A DNA stretch of 64,000 nucleotides from Bedellia somnulentella (GCA_963576735.1 OY755177.1:8494001-8558000), one strand, 5' to 3'. Shown: positions 23,788 through 35,094, numbered from the stretch's first letter. Notes: generated from the sequence alone by a model not told the origin. Translations and numbers: made by a program.

Positions 23788-24840
23788 TAATAGAATATAT
23801 AAACTTTTGTATGCAACACAAATATTATTATAGTAATTCGGAGAGGAAGTGTTTTTTACCATGTTCTTGAAAATAGGGAGAGACTTGGCTAATCGCACCT
23901 CTACAGGAAGACCGTTCCATAGTTGTACAGCCTGGACGGTAAAGGAGGAACTGTAAAAATTGGTGGAATGGGAAGGGGTACTCAACAAATGATTGTGGTA
24001 AGAACGCAGATTGAGGTCATGTGAAGAGTGAAGGAATTGGAAACGCTCTTTAAGGTAGGAGGGGGTGGCAGGATTAAACAAGATAGAGTACAGGAGAGAC
24101 AAAATATGTGCATTTCGGCGGAGACGAATTGGAAGCCACTGAAGTTTATTGCGATACGCAGAGACATGGTCATATTTACGCAGTCCGAAAATAAACCTAA
24201 TACATAAATTTTGTAAGCGCTCAAGTTTGTTCAGTTGATCTTCAATTAAATCGAGATAACAGGTGTCAGCATAATCAAGAATAGGTAGTAGAAGAGATTG
24301 GGCTAACGCAGTTTTGGTAGCAGTAGGGAGAAAGTTACGTAACCTCCTGAGGGACCCTGCTGACGCAAACAGCCTCCGGCTTACTAATTCTAGTTGTGGC
24401 ACCCAAGATAAGGTGCTATCTATCATCACACCAAGGTTTTTTACAGCAGCGCTGAAAGGAATGGATGTGCCATCAAAAAAAACAGGCGGCAGTGATTTAT
24501 AATCAATCTTGGAAACAATTCGTGAGCTACCAACTATTATTATTTGCGTTTTATTCGGATTAACTTTCAATCCATATGCTTCACTCCATTTCAAAATTTG
24601 CGTTAAATCATTATTAATTAAACTTATGGACATATTTATTTGGTCAAAATTAGCCTGTGTGTAAATCTGAAGATCATCTGCATAAAGGTGGTAGGAAGAA
24701 GTAAGTTTCTGAGAAATGGAGTTAATAAATATAGCGAATAAGAGAGGAGACAACACACCACCTTGTGGAACACCGGCATTTAACTCAATCCACGGAGACA
24801 TGGCATCTTCGAGGTGAATGCGCTGCCGACGCCCCAGTAG
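23725..24840 (-). CDS. CR1-type LINE reverse transcriptase, C-terminal part
   Basis: The minus-strand frame begins at the insertion junction with LGRRQRIHLEDAMSPWI, then AGVPQGGVLSPLLFAIFIN (RT block) and YHLYADDLQIYT (catalytic YADD box). It continues with the CR1-like thumb (NLGVMIDSTLSW) and C-terminal region (LWNGLPVEVRLAKSLPIFK). The frame is free of stops for about 1.1 kb. The last 20 or so residues (CPRLRPRRLHFLHPVYI) read into the adjacent Helitron terminus, so the original stop has been replaced. The N-terminal part of the same protein is at 27578-29498. Confidence 0.8.
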   Translation of the reverse strand, partial: LLGRRQRIHLEDAMSPWIELNAGVPQGGVLSPLLFAIFINSISQKLTSSYHLYADDLQIYTQANFDQINMSISLINNDLTQILKWSEAYGLKVNPNKTQIIIVGSSRIVSKIDYKSLPPVFFDGTSIPFSAAVKNLGVMIDSTLSWVPQLELVSRRLFASAGSLRRLRNFLPTATKTALAQSLLLPILDYADTCYLDLIEDQLNKLERLQNLCIRFIFGLRKYDHVSAYRNKLQWLPIRLRRNAHILSLLYSILFNPATPSYLKERFQFLHSSHDLNLRSYHNHLLSTPSHSTNFYSSSFTVQAVQLWNGLPVEVRLAKSLPIFKNMVKNTSSPNYYNNICVAYKSLYILLLAFCPRLRPRRLHFLHPVYI

Positions 24841-24994
24841 ACCGCAGCATTAATAAAACAGCAGCATTTGCAAAGAATTAGTATCGATTCTAAATAACTT
24901 TAATTTAAATATTCATATTAACAAACCTACGAGAAAAAAGACATCCATCGACTTAATTGTAAGTAAATTAACTGAAATTGACGCAAACATCCAT

Positions 24995-26113
24995 TTGCTA
25001 GCATTGTCGGATCACGAAACGGGACAAACATTATCATTTAGTATTAATAGTGACACTAGATTACCTACCAAACCAAAATGGGTCTTTAAAAAAGTTAGAG
25101 ACTTTTCTGTAGAAAATACAAACAAATTTCTAGAATCTATTTCTCCATTGAGTTTTAACGATGTTCTAAATAAAAATACAACAAATGAAGCATTTAATGA
25201 GTTTCATGACTTATTAGTACTATTTTTTAATTTATGCTTTCCGTTAAAAATAATAAAAATGATACCAAAACAAATAAAAAATAAATGGCTTTCAAGAGGT
25301 GTGAAGAGATGTTGTATTCGCAAAAGACAGCTATACCTGAAATATCTAATGGATCCGTCTAATAAAAAGCAGAACTTTTTAGTTATGAAAAGATATTCCA
25401 AAACATTAAAAAAAGTAATAGGAACTTCGCAAAGGATGAACAACATGAAATACCTAAATCAAGCAAAAAACTTGAGCAAAGCATCTTGGTCGGTAATTAA
25501 AAATAATTTTGACCAAGAAGTTCAAAAAGCCGACATAAATGAAATTATTATTGACAATAAATTATTAACAGATCCTCTTGACATTTCTAACGTATTTAAT
25601 GATTTTTTTACCAATTTGACGACTCCCAGTGATGACATCAATATTAAAAATCCTGTTGACATTCCGAGAAACATAAGTTCTATTTATTTAATGCCAACCG
25701 ATTCACTTGAAATCTGTAAAATTATAAAAAAATTGAAAAATACTGCAGCAACGGGTTACGATAATATCCCAACGTTCATACTGAAAAAATGCGCTGTACA
25801 GATTTCTATACCTCTTTGTCATATTATCAACTTATCACTAATGGAAGGGACCTTTCCGGAACGTTTAAAACTATCAGTTATTAAGCCATTACACAAATCC
25901 GACGATAGAAAAATTTTAAAAAACTATAGACCTATCTCTCTTATTCCGATTCTTTCAAAAGTTTTAGAGAAGGTTATGTACAAAAAATATTATGCATATT
26001 TAAACAAACACTGTACTTTAGTACCAAACCAATTTGGTTTTCGAAAAGGATCCTCTACAACACTGGCATGTTTTAGCCTAATAAAAAATATTACCGATTG
26101 CCTAAACACTTAA
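24995..26113 (+). pseudogene. Jockey-group LINE: endonuclease end and first half of RT
   Basis: The frame is open upstream of the ATG at 24995 and includes the end of the endonuclease (LLALSDHETGQTLSFSIN). A linker follows, then the start of the reverse transcriptase with LKNTAATGYDNIPTFILKKC, LSVIKPLHKSD, KNYRPISLIPILSKVLEKV and FGFRKGSSTT. A single TAA stop at 26111-26113, at ...CLNT-TPVVGLS, separates it from the next part in the same frame. It is a recent copy, disabled by truncation and this stop. Confidence 0.75.
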
Positions 26114-27150
26114 ACTCCGGTAGTAGGGTTGTCATTAGATATGACCAAAGCGTTCGATTTTGTTTTTCATCCAAGATTATTGATAAAGCTTGAGAGACTT
26201 GGGATCCGAGGACCTGCGTATAAATGGATTGAAACATATCTGACAAACAGACAACAATGCGTAGAAATATCGAAAATAAATGCTCATAATTTAAACACTC
26301 ATAGTTCCGAGTATAAAATTGTCAAACATGGTGTGCCTCAGGGTAGCATTCTGGGGCCCCTACTATTTCTTATATATATTAATGATCTACCGGAAGCGAC
26401 AAAACACAAATGTACTTTATATGCTGACGATACAACGGTAATTGTTAAATGTAGTAACCTTAATTCATTTGAAAATGACATTAATAAAACCCTGAATGAC
26501 TTGAATTGCTGGCTAATAAATAACAATCTGACCCTGAATAATTCAAAAACCGAATTGATTCAATTTAGAACACATAAAAGACCAACATTAAAATTAAACG
26601 TTAAAATTGGAAACGATTTTATTAGAGAAGTTTCATCAACAAAATTTTTAGGTTTTAATTTGGATTGCTTTTGTGATTGGAAAGTACATATAAATAATTT
26701 ATGCATTAAATTAGATAAATACCTATACGTTTTGTACAGGATCAAATACGTGGTATCAGATCAGGCGGCTCTTACATGCTATCTGGGTATGTTGCTTCGG
26801 TTCTACGATATGGAATCATTTTATGGGGTAACTCGGTTGACGCGGATAGAGCATTCAAATTTCAGAAAAAATGTATGAGGATACTATGTTCCGCTGGTTA
26901 TTTGGACAGTTGTATTCCTCTTTTCAAAAAAACTACGAATACTTCCTGTCCCTTCTTTATATATATACGAACTTTTATTGTTTGTTTACAAAAACCCGTC
27001 ATTGTTCGAATTAACACCGCCAAAAACCAGACCACAGAGGGGCAATCATAACATTCAGTACAAATACTCTGCAGTAAAATGCTTGACTATATGTCGCAGG
27101 AATTCCTATGATATGGCCGTTAAACTGTATAATGCCATAAGTGACGATTT
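26114..27150 (+). pseudogene. Jockey-group LINE: second half of RT and C-terminus
   Basis: In the same frame after the stop it reads TPVVGLSLDMTKAFDFVFHP (first catalytic Asp), HGVPQGSILGPLLFLIYIND and CTLYADDTTVIVK (YADD box), then the C-terminal region to about 26878. A frameshift near 26790 moves the remainder into another frame (GYVASVLRYGIILWGNSVDA, CMRILCSAGY). More breaks follow to about 27150. Confidence 0.75.
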
Positions 27151-27577
27151 GAAATAGATGAATCTAATTCAATTCAAAACAAAACTGTTTAATTATCTTG
27201 TAGTAAATTGCTTTTATAATGTAAATGATTTTTTCAACATATGTGACATTTAAAAATTATATTTGACATGACCTATTGACATGATATATTTTTTAATGTG
27301 TAATTATTTCCTCAATTTTAATTTCTTTTTGTGTGTGTTTTTATTTTAATTGTATTGTAATTATTATTTTTTCTTTTTTTGACATTTTAAATAACATTGA
27401 TATTGTAATATAGTATGAATTTTTATATTGACTAGATAGGACTATTAGGACTTGAATATTTACACGCTTAATGGCAGAACAAGCTCAGGACATAATTTTA
27501 AATAAGAACTTGTTAAAACTCTTGTTTTCGTAAATAAAGCATTTTTATTTTATTGTTATTTTTTTTATTTTATTTTA

Positions 27578-29498
27578 GATAACTACGAAACCAGTCAACT
27601 ACCGTTGGAGATATGTTAAGAGAACGAAGTAAAGCAAGTAATATTTCGAAGTCAACCGTATTAAAGGCGCTACTAAAATCAAGCAGTGCTAAAACGGTCA
27701 GCAGTCCCTTATCCATTCCCAAACGCATGTCATCAGTTATTTTGATCAAAGCCGTTACAGTACTATGGGAAGGGTGGAAACCAGATTGGAAGGGGTTAAG
27801 CAGATCATTCCTGGTGAGAAAATCACTTAACTGTTTATGTACCAGTCGTTCAAGTACTTTAGAGAGGAATGGCAGAATAGATATAGGACGGTATTCAGAG
27901 AAGGACTTAGGATTAGCTTTTTTGGGAATAGGCGTGATCTGGGCTTCTTTCCATACCATAGGGAAGGATCCTAAGGATATGGAATTATTGAGGATTTCAG
28001 TAATAACAGGAAGAATAAGGTCTAGGACAGGCAATATCATTTTTCGACTAATACAATCACCACCTACTGCGTTTGACGTAATGGACATAATATTCTTCTT
28101 AACATCACAATCGGAGAATCGACAAAAATTAAAGGGAGGATAATCCGGAGCTGGTAGTGTAGAAAGAAAATGTAATATTTCAGCTTTTTTAACACCATCA
28201 AAAGTAGATGTTGTGGAAAAATGGTTGTTAAGCGAAGTGATGTCTAGATGTTTTGGGATAGAATCGTGATAAGATTTTCCAACTCCTAAGGATCTAAGAA
28301 ACTTCCAGACTTTAGCTGGATCGCCATTTTCAACGGATTCGTGGATGTGGTTAAGCTGTGCATCCCTACACACCTTATTGCAGTAATTCCGAATCGACAC
28401 ATACTTTTCCTTGTTTACGTCTGATGGTCGTGATTTAAATTTTGACTTGGCTCGTGCTTTTTTCATCAATAGATCCCTAATTTCGTCTGTGAGCCATGGT
28501 GCCGGAAAATGCTTCATTTTAACTGATTTAACGGGAGCGTGAATATCGTACAGTGCCGTAAGTTTTGTATTAAAAGTGTTGACTTGTTCATCGATAGTAG
28601 CCGCTGTGGTACATGTCATCCAGTCAATATTAGAAGCATCATGTCTCAGCTTATCCAGATCTACACTATCAAAACTGCGCTGCAGAAGAATTTTAGACTT
28701 ATTTTTAGGGGGCCGGACTTTATAGGACAAGAATATAAGATCGTGATGAGAAAAAGCATCTGCAGAAGTTTGGCCATGCAGAGCCACGTGGTTAGGGGAG
28801 GAGACCGCTATAAGGTCGAGAAGAGATGGCGTGCAATTTGGTAAGTTATGAGTGGCATTAAGGGGTAATATATGAAAATTACTGCCATGGAATATCGAAG
28901 TTAGGGATTTAGAACGCGAATCACCTTTTAAGAGGCAGGTATTGAAGTCACCCATAATAATTGAGTGATCGTAAGAGAGGGTGAGATCTTCTAAGATCTT
29001 CTCAAAAGAAGGAAAAAAAAATAATTGAAGTGGCGGACTATAGTAGACACCCAATAAAACCTTATTATGTCCTAAGACTAATTCTAAGAAAAGGTGTTCA
29101 CCGGCATTTGATGGCGGGGGTTGGGTTGAGGTGCTAATAACTGAATATGGAATATGGGCCCGGAGAAAGATAGCAACTCCGCCACCACGGCCGTTTACAC
29201 GATCGTTTCTTATTAGCTGAAATCCTGGTAAAGAGTATGAAGTTGAGGGAAGACATGGTTTGAGCCAAGATTCAGAAACTTTGAATGAAGTCAACATATC
29301 GGGAAAGTGAGCTGGTATGCTTTGAGTGTTAATATGAATAATATTAAAATTTGTATAAAGTGGAGAGAAATGGGCATGTATCGTTTCAGCTAGTGAGGGA
29401 ACACTGTAAAAGCTGCAACTACTGTCTAAGTCATCGTCAGAGGAAGAGAAGGATTGGTAAACATCACTCATATCATCATCACTCGGGTTTTGTTGCAT
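27578..29498 (-). CDS. CR1-type LINE: APE endonuclease and N-terminal RT
   Basis: Minus-strand frame from the ATG at 29498. An acidic-serine leader (SDDDMSDVYQSFSSSDDDLD) precedes an APE-type endonuclease: FNIIHINTQS, then a join at MLTSF-KVSESWLKP that seems short of some residues, NDRVNGRGGGVAIFLR, IIMGDFNTC and the final SHHDLIFLS (catalytic Asp-His). A linker and reverse transcriptase blocks follow: WKEAQITPIPKK, FSEYRPISILPFLSKVLERL, QSGFHPSHSTVTALIKITDD, and TVLALLDFSSAFNTVDFEIL with the first catalytic Asp. The frame breaks at 27578 where the plus-strand LINE enters. It would nick DNA and prime reverse transcription. It is stop-free for 1.9 kb, so young, but dead through the insertion. 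Confidence 0.82.
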
Positions 29499-29607
29499 AA
29501 TTATTATATACTATAAAAATTAAGAGTGTATTTAAATATATAATGAATATATACGTAATATATATATATATATATTTATAATAATAAATAATTATCAATA
29601 TTAATTG

Positions 29608-29860
29608 GAGCGAAGCGAGCGTAGCGAGCGAAGCTCCTTTTACCCCCGACTTATGCATTTCGTTGTGATCGTACTCCTCCCAAACGACTCAATTGAGAAC
29701 CCTGAAATTTTTGACGGTGGTCAAGAACCATGTCTAGATGGTTTATGTCAATTTTGATAAAAATTGGATGTACCACGTAGGAATATCACCATTAAAAAAA
29801 TACAATGTCAGTCTATTGAAAAATTACGTAAACAATGCCAGCGCGTGAAAATAGAATTTA
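29608..29860 (+). repeat. GGAGCGAAGCGAGCG-type repeat, plus orientation
   Basis: It begins GGAGCGAAGCGAGCGTAGC, then GAAGCTCC. CATTTCGTTGTGATCG, CATGTCTAGATGGTTTATG and a terminal CAATGCCAGCGCGTG follow. An opposite-orientation copy with the same order lies at 41020-41265. The GGAGC...GCTCC ends can pair. No coding capacity; the class is unknown to me, possibly a MITE. Confidence 0.65.
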
Positions 29861-30567
29861 TATAAACGCATATGTATATGTTATTCTCAACAATAAAAAT
29901 TGTTAACAATTCAAGTTTTCAAAAATCAGGACTCTAACTCCTTTGCAGTTTTGTGTAGATTCAATTGCATAGCAACGCGTGTTGAGATATTTGTAGAATA
30001 AATAATTCAACGATAAGTAATATCTGAGAATCAGGCAATTGCTCGTTTCGGTCCTTTTATTGGCATCCGACGGTCCCATGCCAACCTAGTTAAAAAACTT
30101 ATAGGTTTGTACACCAAAAAATACAAACAATGAAACCACCACTTGCCGGCTGGGTGGATGAAAAACTATTATACATTATATGAATAGTTTCAAGAATGTA
30201 AGCAATTTAAAAAAAAACCTCGAAAATAAGTAACATTAAAAACAAAAAGTAAATTTTGCTCCAATATGTAAGTACATAAAATGCAATAATTTACAAGGCA
30301 ATTTGTAACACACATTGGCGAAATTATTAAACTAATATGAAAGAAGCCACAATCCAAAAATTAAGAATTCTGTGGCGTTGTAACAAATGACTAAGCTGCA
30401 TGGTTAAAAAACCTTTGCCTGTTCATTAAACACAAAAGAAAAGAAGAAAAAAAAAACTGAGGTTGTTATTGTCAAAATTATACAATACATCGAAAAATGA
30501 AAAGAAAAAGTTTCCTATTTACCCTGCAATGAAATTGTATTGTACAAAATCACCTTAAAGTAGTAAA

Positions 30568-30801
30568 TATACTCACGGCTATAAATCCCTAGAAGGGGTA
30601 GCCAGAGCTAAGAAATTAGAAATTCCTCAGCCACTTTTGGAAAGTTAAGTGGGGAAAAGATGGTAAAATAAAGGTGTTGGTGATAGGTCTCCAACCGCAT
30701 CGCCCCAAAAACCTTTGAAAGCTCCAATTCCGTTATTCGCCTCTTACGTACACCCACCGGAAGAAACGGGGTAGTGCTATTCTAAGCCGACACTACACAG
30801 C
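30568..30801 (-). mobile_element. S1 copy, minus strand
   Basis: From ATATACTCACGGCTATAAAT to AGCCGACACTACACAGCC it follows S1 in reverse over its whole length. It sits just inside the right edge of the material absent from copy B. Confidence 0.85.
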
Positions 30802-31586
30802 CATTTATGTGTATACAATAACTTTGATAGCTCAGGATTTGACCCACTTTTCCTCCCTAATAAGTGGAAAGGAACTTCTGCATTTCATATCTTTGCCTAT
30901 GGTGGTCATGTAACTTAGAACCCGTATACAAATTTTATACTGTACAGAAAAAACATTTTTTTAGGTACATTCTTAACCATCCCCCCTTACTAAAATTGTT
31001 TGCCTTTCACCCAAACATTTAAATTTTCTTAAAACATTGAGGGCACAAATTCGTTCACAACAGAAATATCATTGTTTAAACGCTCAACATTTGTTTCCCC
31101 AGTCTGAAATCTTACAAACTAAAATAAGTAATAAGTAACTAATTAGCAAAAAAGGATGAAAAAAGAAGTAAAGTCCAAAAAAATTAGTTTAAGTCATGTC
31201 TAGCGTATCCATTGTATAGAAATATTTTAGACGCTTGCTCCTGTCCAAGCAGCGAGATAAATTACATAGCAGTTTTGGCTGTGTAGCTTGTTGTTCTTGT
31301 TAAATGAGTGTGAGCAACACGGAAAAGCTATTTCCTAGATTACCAGTGACTGTTGAATCGCAGATAATAGAAAGCTTCTTACTCAAACAGCGTTGTTTTA
31401 ATGGCTTTTTTCTTTCAATTAGTACATATTTTACCATTGAATTTCTATTTCAACTAAACCCCGTAGTAGTTGTTTACTCAGCGTTTGTTGATAACTTAAA
31501 GCGCAATTGTGTTTTCTTAAAGCATTTTGAAAACGTTTCTCGCAGCGGGTAGCTTGCAGATCTAGAAGTTTTTCATTGTGTGCCTG

Positions 31587-32132
31587 TTTTGTAAATAGAA
31601 CGAATAAATAGAGGTTCGTGTGACTATTTAAAGGTATTACAACATTTTACTTTATTTTTCTTGTGAACTTTCTAGTCCTATTTTACCACAAAAGCAAATC
31701 ATTCATAATTAAGTAAAAAAAGTACTATTGCGAACTTATTCATGAAAAGACGATTTGACTAAATAACCAATATATTTATATTGAGTAAATACATCAAATA
31801 TTTATTCATTTTAATGCAGAAAGCATATACGCTTTAGTCTTTGGCTACAGCACAAGTTTGTTTTGTAAATAGAACGAATAAATAGAGGTTCGTGTGGCTA
31901 TGTAAAGGTATTACAACATTTTACTTTATTTTTCTTGTGAACTTTCTAGTCCTTTTTTACCACAAAAGCAAATCATTCATAATTAAGTAAAAAAAGTGCT
32001 ATTGCGAACTTATTCATGAAAAGACGATTTGACTAAATAACCAATATATTTATATTGAGTTAATACATCAAATATTTATTCATTTTAATGCAGAAAGCAT
32101 ATACGCTTTAGTCTTTGGCTACAGCACAAGTT
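31587..32132 (+). repeat. Tandem duplication of a 274 bp unit
   Basis: TTTTGTAAATAGAACGAATA starts at 31587 and again at 31861. Both units run to CTTTGGCTACAGCACAAGTT with only a few differences. Copy B begins the same unit near 63764 but the window ends inside it. No gene is seen. The flank from about 31030 to 31586 is also well conserved with 63200-63763, without a coding signal. Confidence 0.88.
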
Positions 32133-32683
32133 GTGAGCATGGTGCACTCAAACTGGTAATAGGTACCTCCTTGCTTTGATATCGTCGTATCGACTAGGAG
32201 CGGAGTGCTGTGGGATTCATGTTAGAGCGCAACTTACTGCGGACTCACTCGCACACAGCAGCGTCTCACTCATATTCCTACATCGCGGAGTGAGAATGGT
32301 TTTTGTGTTAAGAATAGATACACATTATAAGTTGGTACACAGGCCAGTGTATCTGCGCTGTTTCCACATATGTATAATATCTAAGACTTAGGAACGATAA
32401 ATTTATGCTCATCGCATAAATTTTGTTCTCAGCGGGATTCGGACCCATTACCTCCGGTACAATCAATTACCGGTTTGATTTTTAATCTGTTATGTATTTT
32501 GACTCCAACATATGTTTTTTCTTACAACACAATGTTTTGTGTTATTTGGGATTTGTTTTCTTGGACGGACCCAAGAATTTATATTTGGAAGCATATTTTA
32601 CAAACCTTTAGATTATCTTATATCCGCATTCTTTTAGTTCCAGTATGTCACATTTCGTTTTATATTTAAATTATAATAACATA

Positions 32684-32872
32684 GCTGTGTAGTGTCGGCT
32701 TAGAATAGCACTACCCTATTTCTTCCGGTGGGTACGTAAAAGGCGACTAAGGGTATTGGGGCTTATAAGGGATTTGGGCGATGCGGTTGGAGACCCACGC
32801 AACTTATAACAGTGGCTAAGGAATTACCAATTCCCTAGCTCCGGCTACCCCTTCAAGGGTTTTATAGTATGT
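32684..32872 (+). mobile_element. S1 copy with target duplication
   Basis: S1 from GCTGTGTAGTGTCGGC to TTTATAGTATG, flanked by TATAATAACAT on both sides. An internal part around the TTTTCCCCACTC segment is missing relative to the reference copy. Confidence 0.8.
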
Positions 32873-32884
32873 ATAATAACATGC

Positions 32885-33680
32885 ATTATTTTCATTGCTC
32901 ATTGAGCTCTCTATCATATCGAAAAGTAAATCGTTTCCCTTAGATATATAAGTTTATGTTATATTGTTTTGCTGAATTATAGAGCATTATTGATCATTCA
33001 TAATTAAACCTAGTCACGAGTTAAAGATACTATACTAGTAAGACAATGAATAAAACAAAACGGCAGTGACAAGACGAGAGAACTAAATTTTCTTCTGAAG
33101 TAGCTTGTCGTCTCCCAACGAAGATTCAATAATATCGAAGCATATTTGCTCAGTTACATATTTGCTCGAGCAAAATAAGATTTGGTCGAAGACTTACCAT
33201 ACCAGCTTTACACAGTATTTTTATGCCGAAATATTGTATCAAATTTATATAAATGAGTCTTTGAGCCAATTCGATTTCTTCCATAATGCTATTTTTTTCG
33301 AAACAAAGTTTAATTTTAATTCTTTTTCTATGCCAATACAAAGCCTGCACTCCTATTTTGAACATCTGACTTTGGCAAGATGGTTATTTTATCATATAAT
33401 TAAACCATAATTTTGACTTCCAATAGCTTTTATACTTTTATCCCAAGGAAGATGAACAGGGCAACTAAGGGTTTTGAGGCATTCAAATTGATTTCGAAAA
33501 TGTATCTATAGATCCAATACCTTCCACCCTTTATTCTACAATATTATCCCTGTTCAACTTCCAAAAATCAGTGATAAGTTTATAACTTTGAAGCTCTAGT
33601 TGATTTTATCTGGCCGTGGCTGTTACTCGTAGTATACGTAGGGAATTTGATAGTTCTTAATCATTTAACATAATAATAAC
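32885..33680. other. No gene seen
   Basis: A+T-rich sequence. A frame of about 100 codons at 33105-33410 has no recognisable domain or splice context and is probably chance. A weak S1-like echo is visible near 33440-33600. Confidence 0.5.
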
Positions 33681-33769
33681 ATAAACATAACATATACATA
33701 AACGTTCACGCCGAATATCCCCGGATATCATTAAAATGAATAAATATTGAATATCACTAAGAAATTCAT

Positions 33770-34013
33770 ACCTACATACATACATAAATATACTCACGGC
33801 TATAAATCCCTAAAAGAGGTAACCAGAGCTAAGGAATTAGACATTCCTCAGCTACTTTTGGAAAGTTGAGTGGGGAAAAGATGGTAAAATAAAGGTTGTT
33901 GGTAATGGGTCTCTAACCGCATTGCTCAAAAATCCCTTAATAGCCCCAATACCGATACGTACACCGACCGGAAGAAATCGGGTAGTGCTATTCTTAGCCC
34001 ACACTACACAGCT
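33770..34013 (-). mobile_element. S1 copy, minus strand
   Basis: Runs from a (TACA)n start and TATACTCACGGCTATAAATC to AGCCCACACTACACAGCT, the S1 order in reverse. Just before it (33690-33722) is a short piece of the tRNA-derived SINE family (AAACGTTCACGCCGAATATC). Confidence 0.8.
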
Positions 34014-34103
34014 ACACTGAGGAATTCCTTATAGAGAATAGGAATTTCGCTAAAGCTAGACTTCTCTTTGTATTTGAATTGTGTGGTTATATATGTAATT
34101 TAC

Positions 34104-34254
34104 CCTTCTCTTGCTACAAACATTGTCTAGCTGGCGCTGCATGCACTTCCCTATGGACTGCGACCCCCACAACTCCACCCCCACGCGCGCGTACGTGAAG
34201 AGCATCGACATGATGGGCAGGAAGTATGTGAGTACCATGGACACCTAGTTGTAC
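34104..34254 (-). pseudogene. Tachykinin receptor-like, TM5 exon with in-frame stop, copy A
   Basis: A 151 nt minus-strand exon with acceptor ATTGCAG and donor GTAAAT. Its first base completes the GC left by the ECL2 exon; it ends in phase 0, fitting the VVKMM start of the TM6-TM7 exon. After YN comes a TAG stop (34247-34245), then VSMVLTYFLPIMSMLFTYAR (TM5) and VGVELWGSQSIGKCMQRQLD (third intracellular loop), ending SKRR. From what I recall of insect TkR99D proteins, GKCMQRQ should be nearer GECTPRQ, and VCSKRR nearer VRSKRR. The stop, with G-to-A and C-to-T type changes, marks decay. The stop comes before TM5, so no seven-helix receptor could be made from this copy. Confidence 0.78.
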
Positions 34255-34324
34255 CTGCAATGATATTTCATTTTCGATATTCATTCGGAAAATAATGTTA
34301 CCAATATTTGCGAGGTACTAAAGA

Positions 34325-34525
34325 ACACACTTGGACCAAATTGAGAGAGTGCTCAATAGGGCAGGCGTCTGAAGTTTGAAGCATAAAAGAGCATGTATGA
34401 AAATATTGATGGATGTAAACGAAGCTAAATAGGTTTGTCGGGATCATACGAAGTGACGATCGATAATCTCTGCACTATCCCAATAGGGACTTTTGACGTA
34501 GTATATGCATGTATGTATGTAATAA
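34325..34525 (+). mobile_element. LINE C-terminal and 3' relic, plus strand
   Basis: Matches the end of the LINE at 52037-52756 in the opposite orientation: a ...LDQIE-V-GRRL-like stretch, KRACMKILMDVNEA, and an (ATGT)n tail at 34505-34522. It has frameshifts and stops. It lies just upstream, on the gene's strand, of the TM5 exon. Confidence 0.65.
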
Positions 34526-34814
34526 AGAAATATTGCAATTTACGAAGAACATACTAATGTAGTAGCTTAGAATAGCACTAACAAACATATTACTTTCTAA
34601 CGAACATAGCTCTAGTCAGTTTTACTTTTACCTTTTGCCTATTGTGAAATATAAAATATATTCTACAAAATAAGCTAGCCGTAGATTTCCAATCATATTG
34701 CCAAATTACCAAGTAGATTATCGTTTACAAAATTGACCGCCTTCTCGCCGAGGAGAAATAAATTTAAAGTATAAAATTGTCAGAAAAGCGATTTGTGCAA
34801 TGGTGATTACTTAC

Positions 34815-34930
34815 GCTTTTTCGAGCTTTGATCTCGCCGTAACTGCGTCGGGCCACATGGAAAAACACACCGTCCTGTCGAAAGTATTGTAATTAACATC
34901 CAGAACTTGACTAGCATAATATTTGATACG
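34815..34930 (-). pseudogene. Tachykinin receptor-like, ECL2 exon, copy A
   Basis: Minus strand. The donor GTAAGT follows AAAAAGC, leaving GC that the TM5 exon's first G completes (Ala). The reading is TFDRTVCFSMWPDAVTARSK then LEKA, aligning with the second extracellular loop of tachykinin receptors (R-x-V-C ... W-P-D/E), including the Cys that pairs with TM3. The upstream boundary is uncertain. An acceptor TTTACAG puts the start at 34930 (116 nt, phase 0); an alternative TTTCGACAG puts it at 34874 (60 nt). No stop is seen in either version. Exons for TM1-TM4 were not found further upstream in the window. Confidence 0.6.
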
Positions 34931-35094
34931 CTGTAAACATGATAGAATGTAAAACAGTTATAATTAAAAGTATAGGGAATTTCAAATGATAACTTGATTG
35001 TTTTTGACATGAAAAACCTCAGTGATATATCTTCAACTTCTTTTGTTTCTTTAAACACTGTATATTGTATGCATATTCAAATATCAGTTTAAAT

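Larger units (their letters stand above)
24841..27577 (+). mobile_element. Jockey-group LINE, 5' truncated, inserted into the CR1-type LINE
   Basis: About 2.7 kb in the opposite orientation to its host element. It starts inside the endonuclease domain (TRKKTSIDLIVSKLTEIDA) and ends with AATAAAGC and a T/A-rich ATTTTATTTTA tail at 27577. Any target duplication is very short (possibly TAG). Family placement within the Jockey superfamily is tentative. Confidence 0.8.
23788..29560 (-). mobile_element. CR1-type LINE, near complete, interrupted by another LINE
   Basis: Read from 29560 down, this LINE encodes an APE endonuclease and a full reverse transcriptase in one frame. It is split at 24840/27578 by a plus-strand LINE. 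Joined across the break, the RT surface reads SYL then LGRRQRIHLEDAMSPWI, in register. The whole cluster is absent from duplication copy B. Confidence 0.82.
9884..32132 (+). repeat. Segmental duplication, copy A
   Basis: Long collinear blocks here recur in the same order and orientation in 46895-64000. Anchors include 9897-10100 with 46905-47155, 10200-10900 with 48205-48890, 11890-12300 with 49915-50235, 12490-13950 with 52760-55810, 16050-18600 with 55815-61740, and 30830-32130 with 61870-64000. The copies differ by scattered substitutions and, mainly, by private transposon insertions. Copy A extends further right (receptor exons to 34930), but the partner of that part lies beyond the window. 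Confidence 0.9.

Noticed and set aside
27613..28143. 176-codon plus-strand frame (also 24314-24502, 28539-28844)
   Set aside because: Antisense of the CR1-type LINE frame on the minus strand.
31304..31552. 82-codon frame in a block conserved between the copies
   Set aside because: The frame is not kept in copy B (63475-63725 has frame-shifting differences), so conservation is not coding.
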